DNA from: Ruminococcaceae bacterium UBA1320 | GTDB lineage: Bacteria > Bacillota > Clostridia > Oscillospirales > Ethanoligenentaceae | Assembly (NCBI GenBank): GCA_002306975.1 | Contig: DBTI01000122.1 | Span: 1-5,162 of the forward strand | DNA length: 5,162 bases | Direction: 5' to 3' | Part shown: positions 1 to 4,926 of the stretch, in pieces | Layout: the number at the start of each line of letters is the position of its first letter | How positions within the stretch are numbered: the stretch's first letter is position 1 | Notes under the pieces: model-generated | Database searches by the model: none | Told to the model about the DNA's origin: nothing | The model's input: the letters and a program-made list of their open reading frames with translations, nothing else | Position numbers and translations under genes: made by a program

Positions 1-574
1 AACTGCGGTGTACTTCTTCCAGAGCAAATACCATTCCGGAAAGAGGAGCGTTGAAAGCTGCGGAAAGCCCAGCCGCCGCACCGCCTGTGATCAGATAATT
101 TTCTTCCAGTCTGCTCTTGCTTAATCCTTTCGCCACAGCCTGACTGCCCGCGGCTCCTATTTGAATGGAGGGTCCTTCGCGTCCAAGTGACAACCCAAAA
201 AAGGCACATAAAATTCCGCCCAAAAACCTCACAGCCAGGATAGTGTACCACTTCATTTTCAGACCATATAATATAACGCCCTCAACCTGTGGTATTCCAC
301 TGCCCGTAGCCATCGGCTCCAGTTTGACAAGCCATGCAATAAACAGCCCTGCTGCGGCAATTGCCAAAAGCCACGGTAGAATCAAAATCGGACGGACTCT
401 AAAATAAGCATAAATTTTTATTGATACGTCTGCCCCATACTCGATGCCTAAACGATAAAATACTGCCAACAATCCTGCAACAAAACCAACCAGAAGCCCT
501 TTTCCCGCTATGCTCCACTTCAACTGGTTAAGACTGGACAGCAATTTGTATACTTTGGTTTTTGCATCGTTCAC
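1..574 (-). CDS. ClC-family chloride channel / Cl-/H+ antiporter, N-terminal part (3' end off the window)
   Basis: Integral-membrane ClC protein moving chloride across the cytoplasmic membrane, probably in exchange for protons. I translated this frame by hand; 191 codons are present and the frame is still open at base 1, against a usual family length above 400 residues. Three ClC signatures are visible in order: GSGIPQVEG (residues 91-99, with the ion-coordinating Ser92), GREGPSIQIG (131-140, with the external gating glutamate Glu133) and AAFNAPLSGMVFALEE (172-187). The Glu-Glu pair 186-187 aligns with E. coli ClcA Glu202/Glu203, the latter being the internal proton glutamate, so an antiporter is more likely than a passive channel. 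Hydrophobic stretches lie near residues 22-39 and 63-83. The start is GTG at 574-572: a TAG stop lies 27 bases upstream in frame, no ATG intervenes, and a G-rich run (584-588 as C on the plus strand) is a weak ribosome site. It has its own promoter and is probably separate from the cobalt genes. Confidence 0.93.
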   Translation of the reverse strand, partial: MNDAKTKVYKLLSSLNQLKWSIAGKGLLVGFVAGLLAVFYRLGIEYGADVSIKIYAYFRVRPILILPWLLAIAAAGLFIAWLVKLEPMATGSGIPQVEGVILYGLKMKWYTILAVRFLGGILCAFFGLSLGREGPSIQIGAAGSQAVAKGLSKSRLEENYLITGGAAAGLSAAFNAPLSGMVFALEEVHRS

Positions 575-622
575 AATTGATAACCCCCAACAACCATGCT
601 AATCGTTTTAATAAACCATATA

Positions 623-651
623 ATTGTAGCACATTGAGAAATATTTATCAA
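623..651 (-). promoter_or_regulatory. Sigma-A/sigma-70-type promoter for the ClC gene
   Basis: Read on the minus strand, TTGATA (651-646) is followed after exactly 17 bases by TACAAT (628-623). Both hexamers differ from consensus at one position and the spacing is ideal. The expected transcription start is near 615-617, giving a leader of about 40 bases before the GTG at 574. The flanks are AT-rich, as expected for a Gram-positive promoter. Confidence 0.7.
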
Positions 652-701
652 ATTGATTGACTGTTTATTTTAACATTTAGTGGAAATTTATTACGAAATA
701 T

Positions 702-737
702 AAAAAGACATGAGGTCACTTAAACTTACGTCTTTTT
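702..737. terminator. Terminator-like hairpin, possibly bidirectional
   Basis: AAAAAGAC (702-709) pairs with GTCTTTTT (730-737). After one A/C mismatch, TGAG (711-714) pairs with CTTA (725-728) using one G-T wobble; the loop is 10 bases. The plus strand ends in a run of seven T (733-739). The minus strand ends in TTTTT then ATATTT. Because the stem ends are A/T tracts it could act in either direction. On the minus strand it would be a second stop after 851-892, or the end of a short transcript from 741-850. No plus-strand gene is visible for it to end. Confidence 0.5.
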
Positions 738-771
738 TTGTATGTTCGTGGGGATAGGTTGATAGGGACTT

Positions 772-846
772 CTATCTGTCAAATAAAATATAGCTCTCGC
801 CGTGACCTCCCGGGACGGCAAGAAACTTTATGTCAATATAATCCAT
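772..846 (-). CDS. Very short unexplained ORF (24 codons), doubtful
   Basis: An ATG at 846-844 opens a 24-codon frame ending in TAG (772-774). The peptide begins MDYIDIKF and includes AVPGGHGESYILFD, which has a protein-like composition. Against it: the upstream sequence is the U-tract side of the 851-892 terminator and has no Shine-Dalgarno site, and no promoter was found. After the TAG the same frame stays open for about 26 more codons into the 702-737 hairpin, which could mean a decayed gene end or chance. I do not recognise the peptide. It is listed because the segment 741-850 is otherwise unexplained. Confidence 0.15.
   Translation of the reverse strand: MDYIDIKFLAVPGGHGESYILFDR
799..819. 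other. Small GC-rich hairpin in the intergenic region
   Basis: GCCGT (799-803) pairs with ACGGC (815-819). After a two-base GA bulge, CCT (806-808) can pair with GGG (812-814) around a CCC loop. It is markedly more GC-rich than the flanking AT-rich sequence. Neither side has an immediate U run, so it is not a simple terminator. It lies inside the doubtful 24-codon ORF; its role is unknown. Confidence 0.3.
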
Positions 847-850
847 AGTG

Positions 851-892
851 ATAAAACAGAAGTGCGCAGTCAATAAAACCGCGCACTTCTGT
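851..892 (-). terminator. Rho-independent terminator after the ABC importer operon
   Basis: ACAGAAGTGCGC (856-867) and GCGCACTTCTGT (881-892) form a perfect 12-bp stem with a 13-base loop. On the minus strand the stem is followed by TTTTAT (856-851). It starts 26 bases after the ATPase stop codon (918-920), the expected place for the end of the operon. The plus-strand side has no T run, so it works for minus-strand transcripts. Confidence 0.82.
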
Positions 893-917
893 GTCATGAA
901 AACAACTGGTACGGGAA

Positions 918-1688
918 CTAAAATAATCCATTCTTTTCATCGGGTGAAAAGACATATTGAGAAGAGGATATCCTCTGCGTATGAATATGAAACACTTTAT
1001 CAATCGTTCCCGACAGGCAGATCTCACGAGGAGCGCCGCAAGCAGTAAGTTTGCCTTGGTCCATGACGATTACCCGATCCGCATATTGAAGCGCTAAGCT
1101 CAAATCATGCAGAACTATCACTACTGTTTTCCCTTGCTGCTTAAGGCTTTTTATGATATTCATTAACTCAAATTGGTGATTCATGTCCAAATAGGTAGTT
1201 GGTTCGTCTAATAAAACAACTTCGGTATCCTGTGCAATCAGCATGGCGATATAAACTTTTTGCCTCTCACCGCCGGAAAGACGGTCCATCGGAGTGTCAC
1301 GGAATTTTTCTGTACCCGTTATCATGATTGCATTTTCAACTGCTTCCTGATCTTTCTTCGTGTATTTTCGAGAATAAGAAAGATAGGGATACCTGCCGTG
1401 CAGAATCAGCGAACCTGCCGACATATGCGGTATACTGCGTGCCTGCGGTAAAAATGATATTTTTTGTGCAGATTCTTTTCGATTCAGAGAAGAAACATCT
1501 GAGCCATCCAGTATTATTTTACCGGACATTGGTTTTAGAAGCCGGACAATCAGCTTCAAAAGGGTACTCTTCCCACAACCGTTAGGGCCGACAATAGCTG
1601 TGATTTCATCCTTTTTAAACTCAGCGCTGAGACTATTTACCTTGACTTCTCCATTGTATCCTCCTGTAAGATGCAGCAATTCAAGCAT
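918..1688 (-). CDS. ABC transporter ATP-binding protein, FecE/FhuC/BtuD type
   Basis: Cytoplasmic ATPase that powers the importer encoded just upstream. The 256-residue length is normal for the iron-chelate/cobalamin uptake family. Every catalytic element is intact: Walker A GPNGCGKST (34-42), Q-loop Gln82 in SFLPQ, signature LSGGERQ (137-143), Walker B VVLLDEP (157-163), D-loop around TTYLD (164-168) and the switch histidine in VLHD (His194). The HGRYPYL stretch (97-103) just after the Q-loop is typical of FecE/FhuC-like ATPases. ATG 1688 is preceded by AGGAGA (1701-1696) at 7 bases. The first 8 bases overlap the permease end (stop 1683-1681), so translation is probably coupled. The gene closes the operon; a terminator follows 26 bases later. 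Substrate is not set by this subunit. The ATPase assignment is very secure; its ligand group is open. Confidence 0.96.
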   Translation of the reverse strand: MLELLHLTGGYNGEVKVNSLSAEFKKDEITAIVGPNGCGKSTLLKLIVRLLKPMSGKIILDGSDVSSLNRKESAQKISFLPQARSIPHMSAGSLILHGRYPYLSYSRKYTKKDQEAVENAIMITGTEKFRDTPMDRLSGGERQKVYIAMLIAQDTEVVLLDEPTTYLDMNHQFELMNIIKSLKQQGKTVVIVLHDLSLALQYADRVIVMDQGKLTACGAPREICLSGTIDKVFHIHTQRISSSQYVFSPDEKNGLF

Positions 1689-2727
1689 TGATATGTCTCC
1701 TTTTTGTGAGTAAAAGCCAGATAAAGAACGGTCCGCCCAAGAAAGACATCACAATACCCACCGGTAACTCAAACGGTGCAAAGGCCAGACGTGCCAGAAG
1801 ATCACAGACGGTAACAAAAATCGCACCCACAAGAATGCAGGAAGGAATCACGGTCTTATTGTCTTCCCCAACAAAAACACGCACGCCATGTGGAACAATC
1901 AAACCGACAAACCCCAACAGCCCTGCGAAACTGACAGCGGCTCCCGCTAAAACAGCCGCGATCATCAGCAGCAGGAAGCGATATGCCTTAACATTCATAC
2001 CAAGGGAATGAGCGGAATCTTCCCCAAGGGAGAGCACGTTCATCTCACTGCGAAACAGAATTGAAACAATTAATCCGATGATAATATAAACACCGGCAAA
2101 CTTTAGGCTTTCATCCGTTACATAGGACAATCCGCCGACCATAAAACTGTTTGATCCAACCATTACATCAGGAAAAAACTCCTTTATTGTATTGATTCCT
2201 GCGGTCAAAATACTGCCGATCGCGACACCGGTAAGGATAATGGTAATTTTCGAAGCATTGATTTTCATAGCAATGGTTGAAACGGCAAGGGCGGTAATAA
2301 ATGCGCCTACAAAAGCCGCAGGCGGCAAAAGCCAAGTTTGGGCAGGAAACAGCACCATACAAAGCATAGTGGCGAATCCTGCTCCTGAATTAACACCTAT
2401 TATATTTGGACTTGCAAGTGCGTTATTAAGAACAGACTGAATCATCGCTCCTGAAACCGCAAGGGCGCTTCCCGCCAGCATTGCGGCTACTGTTCTGGGC
2501 AAACGAACATACATAAAAATTCGATAAACCGTGCTCGCTCTATCTTTTCCGTTTATAATTTCAAGCAGCTGCGCAGGAGTGATCGTAACCGTACCAAAAG
2601 TGAGGCTGAGTATGGCAGCAATGACGAGAATTATTAGAAAAATCACAAGCCACGGTACCCTTTTTGAAGGATTCCAGTGAAAGCATCGATGATTAGTTCT
2701 CATAAAGGAGCTTTGTAAGGTACTCAT
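1681..2727 (-). CDS. FecCD-family ABC transporter permease (iron chelate / heme / cobalamin uptake)
   Basis: Membrane channel of the importer; FecCD/BtuC permeases work as homo- or heterodimers, and with only one permease gene here a homodimer is expected. With ATG 2727 the product is 348 residues, normal for the family. The first hydrophobic helix is about residues 25-44. Family motifs follow: RLPRT (75-79), then NNALASPNIIGVNSGAG (101-117), a LLGFVGLIVPHGVR segment, and ELPVG...GGPFF (320-335) near the end. The segment GEDSAHSLGMNVKAYRF fits the cytoplasmic coupling loop that contacts the ATPase. Start choice: the frame is open back to a GTG at 2772, but that has no ribosome site and would overlap the upstream gene by 80 bases. 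ATG 2727 has GGGGTGA five bases away. ATG 2703 has no site. The gene overlaps the binding-protein gene by 35 bases and the ATPase gene by 8. Confidence 0.95.
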   Translation of the reverse strand: MSTLQSSFMRTNHRCFHWNPSKRVPWLVIFLIILVIAAILSLTFGTVTITPAQLLEIINGKDRASTVYRIFMYVRLPRTVAAMLAGSALAVSGAMIQSVLNNALASPNIIGVNSGAGFATMLCMVLFPAQTWLLPPAAFVGAFITALAVSTIAMKINASKITIILTGVAIGSILTAGINTIKEFFPDVMVGSNSFMVGGLSYVTDESLKFAGVYIIIGLIVSILFRSEMNVLSLGEDSAHSLGMNVKAYRFLLLMIAAVLAGAAVSFAGLLGFVGLIVPHGVRVFVGEDNKTVIPSCILVGAIFVTVCDLLARLAFAPFELPVGIVMSFLGGPFFIWLLLTKRRHINA

Positions 2728-3670
2728 AGCTTTCACCCCATCTGGCGTTGGGCTTATAGTGAAATAAATCACGCGGTATTACATAATATTTATTGTTTTT
2801 AACTGCTTTCAGCCCAACCCATGCCGAATTGGATTTTAATTGCTTATCAATTAGGTCCAAAGCTTTTGCTTCATTTGACCCCATGGTTACTACGAGAATA
2901 TAATCCGGATCGCGCTCAATGATTGCGTCCATGCTTAAATTATCAAGCAAGTTCTTGTCATTGTCTGCAATATTCTCCGCTCCCAAATCTTTCAGCATCA
3001 CGCCGGTCATACTGCTTGAATTCAGCGCTTTATATCCGCTCGAATATGCCCGAATAAACAGAACTATCGGGGATTTTTTTCCTTTCGCTCCGGCGATTGC
3101 CGTGTCAATCTGCTTTTTTATCGCTGTCCCGTTTTTTTCATATAAATCGGTCCTCTCGGTAATCTGCGTGCAAATCTGCAGCATGTTCAGATAATCGCTG
3201 AATGTGTTGACTTTAAAACAGACCGCGTTTAATCCTACTTTCCGCAGTGCTTTACACAGCGGAACATGTTCGGCTGTGTCAGCCGATAAAATAACAAGAT
3301 CCGGCTTTAATGAGATGATTTTTTCCATGCTCGGATTTGTATAAAGGCCGAGATTTACAACATCTTTGCTAAGGTTCAACTGGTGCCCTGTATAGGCGTC
3401 GCTGGTTACGCCTACGAGAGTTCCTCCGGCATTCAGCCATGTTTCCGCAAAGCTGCCCATTAACGCTATCACACGTTTTGCGGATGTTACTTCAACTTTA
3501 TTTCCGATTGCATCCGTAAAAGTGGTGCTTTTTACGGATGTTTGACTGTCCCCGCTGCTTGTTGGCACCTGAGAAGAATTGATCTTGCAGGATGTAAGTG
3601 ACCCAAAGATAAGAGACAGACATAAAACAGATACAATAATACGCCTTATGTAATTTTTTACAGTTAACAT
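2693..3670 (-). CDS. ABC transporter substrate-binding lipoprotein, FecB/BtuF-type (class III periplasmic-binding fold)
   Basis: Extracellular lipid-anchored receptor that captures the ligand and hands it to the FecCD permease. 325 residues. The N-terminus has basic residues (Lys5, Arg9, Arg10), a hydrophobic core and the lipobox LTSC with lipidated Cys28, followed by a Ser/Thr-rich linker to about residue 48. The mature domain opens with TFTDAIGNKVEV, typical of this family. PSMEKIISLKPDLVILSA and the C-terminal WVGLKAVKNNKYYVIP and NARWGESYEYLTKLLY blocks also fit metal-chelate, heme or corrinoid binding proteins. The start ATG 3670 has AGGTGGGG (3682-3675) close upstream and overlaps the stop of a 35-codon ORF (3664-3666). 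Ligand candidates are iron chelate, heme, cobalamin/cobinamide or cobalt complex; the cbiK/cbiN neighbours favour a cobalt or tetrapyrrole ligand, but this is inference. No terminator was seen between cbiK and this gene. Confidence 0.94.
   Translation of the reverse strand: MLTVKNYIRRIIVSVLCLSLIFGSLTSCKINSSQVPTSSGDSQTSVKSTTFTDAIGNKVEVTSAKRVIALMGSFAETWLNAGGTLVGVTSDAYTGHQLNLSKDVVNLGLYTNPSMEKIISLKPDLVILSADTAEHVPLCKALRKVGLNAVCFKVNTFSDYLNMLQICTQITERTDLYEKNGTAIKKQIDTAIAGAKGKKSPIVLFIRAYSSGYKALNSSSMTGVMLKDLGAENIADNDKNLLDNLSMDAIIERDPDYILVVTMGSNEAKALDLIDKQLKSNSAWVGLKAVKNNKYYVIPRDLFHYKPNARWGESYEYLTKLLYEN
2733..2739 (-). promoter_or_regulatory. Shine-Dalgarno site that sets the permease start
   Basis: GGGGTGA on the minus strand lies five bases before ATG 2727. 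Its GGTGA matches the 3' part of the anti-SD complement (AAGGAGGTGA). It sits inside the coding sequence of the binding-protein gene, so ribosomes finishing that gene may re-enter here. It is the main reason to prefer ATG 2727 over GTG 2772 or ATG 2703. Confidence 0.6.
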
Positions 3671-3771
3671 GCAGCCCCACCTATCAAATGAAGTTTTGCC
3701 TCATGAATTTCCTGCTTTCGATTTAATACCTTGTTAAAAGCTTTTCCGTGTGCGCCGTTTTCTGTTATCAT
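3664..3771 (-). CDS. Small hypothetical protein (35 aa), translationally coupled to the binding-protein gene
   Basis: This short frame starts at ATG 3771 with a textbook ribosome site, AAGGAG (3785-3780), 8 bases upstream. It ends at TAA 3664-3666, so its last codons overlap the binding-protein ATG (3670-3668) in another frame (ATGTTAA junction). That architecture is typical of coupled genes or of leader peptides that regulate the next gene. The product is basic and hydrophilic, with three histidines and one cysteine; its C-terminal end IHEAKLHLIGGAAC places two His and a terminal Cys close together, possible metal ligands. There is no signal peptide or membrane segment. I do not recognise a family. 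Alternatives: a regulatory leader peptide, the remnant of a larger gene, or a chance frame beside a ribosome site. The strong site and the tight overlap make it more likely real than not. Confidence 0.45.
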   Translation of the reverse strand: MITENGAHGKAFNKVLNRKQEIHEAKLHLIGGAAC

Positions 3772-3779
3772 GATTCTTT

Positions 3780-3785
3780 CTCCTT
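3780..3785 (-). promoter_or_regulatory. Strong Shine-Dalgarno site for the 35-codon ORF
   Basis: AAGGAG on the minus strand with 8-base spacing to ATG 3771. It is as good as or better than the sites of the recognised genes in the window, and the binding-protein gene has its own separate site at 3675-3682. This is the main evidence that the small ORF is translated. Confidence 0.55.
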
Positions 3786-3805
3786 ATTGAACGTTAGTAC
3801 GTCCA

Positions 3806-3937
3806 CTAATCTCTTTGTATTTTTAGTATCTCATTTTGAGAAGATATTGCGCGTTTCCTTTTACGCAGATCAATAAATTCCCCGCAGACTGCGGCCATAT
3901 GCATTACAGCTAACATTGGTTTCCCAGTGAAGGACAT
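3806..3937 (-). CDS. Possible small hypothetical protein (43 aa), weak
   Basis: The frame from ATG 3937 to TAG 3806-3808 begins 19 bases after the cbiK stop and fills most of the gap to the 35-codon ORF. The peptide contains MLAVMHMAAVCGEF, a short hydrophobic stretch with Met, His and Cys, followed by the basic cluster LRKRKR and a polar end. No Shine-Dalgarno site precedes the ATG; the same frame is open upstream inside cbiK to an ATG at 4042, so it may be a non-coding overhang. I do not recognise it. It could be a small coupled protein, a decayed gene end or chance; chance is the most likely single explanation. Confidence 0.2.
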   Translation of the reverse strand: MSFTGKPMLAVMHMAAVCGEFIDLRKRKRAISSQNEILKIQRD

Positions 3938-3956
3938 TAATAGGACGGAATAACTG

Positions 3957-4733
3957 CTATTTGGCGTTCTTAATATGGTCAATAAAGATTCTTCTAATCT
4001 CTTCATTTTCCCCGAGGCCTTCCAATAAACATGACACTTCAAAACCCTCTTTTTCTAATATGCTCTTCCACGATTTCTCCTGATCTCCTGCCATATCGTT
4101 TTCGGCATGATCCCCTGAAACGATCATGAAAGGAATTAAAATGATTTTTTTGTATTTATTTTTCTTCAGCTGTTTGATGATATCTGTCAGCGCAGGATAT
4201 GCTTCAACCGTAGCTACGTAAATATTATCATAGCCATACTCTTTCAGCATATAGTCAAGAGCAGCGTAGGCTGTATTAGTATAATGATCTGTTCCGTGAC
4301 CCATGCAAACTATAGCATCATTTTTAAAAGTTTTGGGTAATTTATTTACAAACGCACGAATCACTCTCCGATAATCTTCTGTTGCGCTAAGGAGAGGTGC
4401 GCCAATCTTAATCGAGTTGAACTCTTTTTGATATAAATTTATGTCTTTCCTCATACGGTCATTTTCTATCCCATTGAGGATATGCGTCGGTTGAACAATA
4501 ACCTCTTCAACGCCATCCGTTATCATCTGTTTCATCGCTTCAGCCACAGTAAATATGTGAATGCCATCTCTGCTTTTTAAGATATTAATAATTATTTTGC
4601 TTGTAAACGCATGATAAATCGTATACTCTCGATATGCATTTTTTATATCAAGCTCAATCTGATCTATTGTATTTTTTCTTGTTTCACTATGACTCGTACC
4701 AAAGCTTACAATAAGTATCGCCTTTTTATTCAT
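3957..4733 (-). CDS. cbiK: Sirohydrochlorin cobaltochelatase CbiK (anaerobic cobalamin pathway)
   Basis: Class II chelatase that inserts Co2+ into sirohydrochlorin (precorrin-2 in some accounts), the committing step of the anaerobic corrin ring route to cobalamin; no ATP is needed. 258 residues, close to Salmonella CbiK. The N-terminus AILIVSFGTSHSETR (5-19) is characteristic. HAFTS (41-45), RDG (55-57) and VQPTHILNGIE (80-90) follow in the family order. The metal-site histidines are His146 in MGHGTDH and His209 in SGDHAENDMAG, matching Salmonella His145 and His207; VEAYP (176-180) lies between them. No signal peptide is present, so it is cytoplasmic, unlike the periplasmic CbiK of Desulfovibrio. 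ATG 4733 is preceded by AGGGGGAG at 9 bases. Upstream lies cbiN, separated by a terminator; downstream, with no terminator seen, lies the ABC importer. Related chelatases can load iron in vitro, so a siroheme role is a lesser alternative. Confidence 0.94.
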   Translation of the reverse strand: MNKKAILIVSFGTSHSETRKNTIDQIELDIKNAYREYTIYHAFTSKIIINILKSRDGIHIFTVAEAMKQMITDGVEEVIVQPTHILNGIENDRMRKDINLYQKEFNSIKIGAPLLSATEDYRRVIRAFVNKLPKTFKNDAIVCMGHGTDHYTNTAYAALDYMLKEYGYDNIYVATVEAYPALTDIIKQLKKNKYKKIILIPFMIVSGDHAENDMAGDQEKSWKSILEKEGFEVSCLLEGLGENEEIRRIFIDHIKNAK

Positions 4734-4835
4734 TCTGGCTGTCTCCCCCTTACACTTTCCAATCTACGCTTTCCTCAGTTTTAATACTCATAGAAAAGCT
4801 GCATGCATGGATGATCGGTTATTTTCCAGTAATAA
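4734..4835 (-). other. cbiK upstream region, no clear promoter or riboswitch
   Basis: About 100 bases separate the cbiN terminator from the cbiK start. The only clear element is the AGGGGGAG ribosome site (4750-4743). AT-rich hexamers such as TATTAA occur, but none has a convincing -35 box at 16-18 bases. The conserved core of a cobalamin riboswitch was not recognised, and the space left after the terminator is too short for a typical one. Confidence 0.4.
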
Positions 4836-4878
4836 AATCAAAGCCCCGGCCAGTATAGCGCTGGACAAGGCTTTGATT
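4836..4878 (-). terminator. Rho-independent terminator between cbiN and cbiK
   Basis: AATCAAAGCC (4836-4845) and GGCTTTGATT (4869-4878) form a perfect 10-bp outer stem. A 4x4 internal loop leads to an inner CCAG/CTGG stem (4850-4853 with 4861-4864) and a 7-base loop. On the minus strand the stem end runs into TTTTATT. It begins 48 bases after the cbiN stop. It should end the cobalt-transporter transcript and implies that cbiK has its own promoter in 4734-4835 or depends on readthrough. An attenuator role is possible, but no alternative antiterminator pairing was evident. Confidence 0.68.
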
Positions 4879-4926
4879 GGGCTTACTCAGCACCGTACCT
4901 TTTTTACCTTCCGATTAAACGAAACA

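Noticed and set aside
165..407. Plus-strand 80-codon ORF
   Set aside because: Antisense to the ClC gene, whose conserved motifs lie in the opposite strand; no homology features or ribosome site.
741..790. Plus-strand promoter from TTGATA (759-764) with an AT-rich -10
   Set aside because: At 17-base spacing the -10 would be AATAAA, and TAAAAT needs a 19-base spacer; it would fire antisense into the importer operon with no gene to serve.
1688..2440. Plus-strand ORFs (107 and 82 codons) inside the permease gene
   Set aside because: Low-complexity Ala/Thr/Lys-rich mirror frames of a conserved membrane protein on the minus strand.
3498..3680. Minus-strand 60-codon ORF over the start of the binding-protein gene
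   Set aside because: Out-of-frame shadow of the signal-peptide region; the binding-protein frame has the lipobox and family motifs.
3764..3780. Fur-like operator around ATCATGAT next to the 35-codon ORF start
   Set aside because: Only an 8-base palindrome with poor flanks. It overlaps the start codon and falls well short of a 19-base Fur box.
3664..3937. The 43- and 35-codon ORFs as one gene broken by a frameshift
   Set aside because: They are in different frames, separated by a stop and 34 bases, and the second has its own strong ribosome site. No recognisable protein appears when they are joined.
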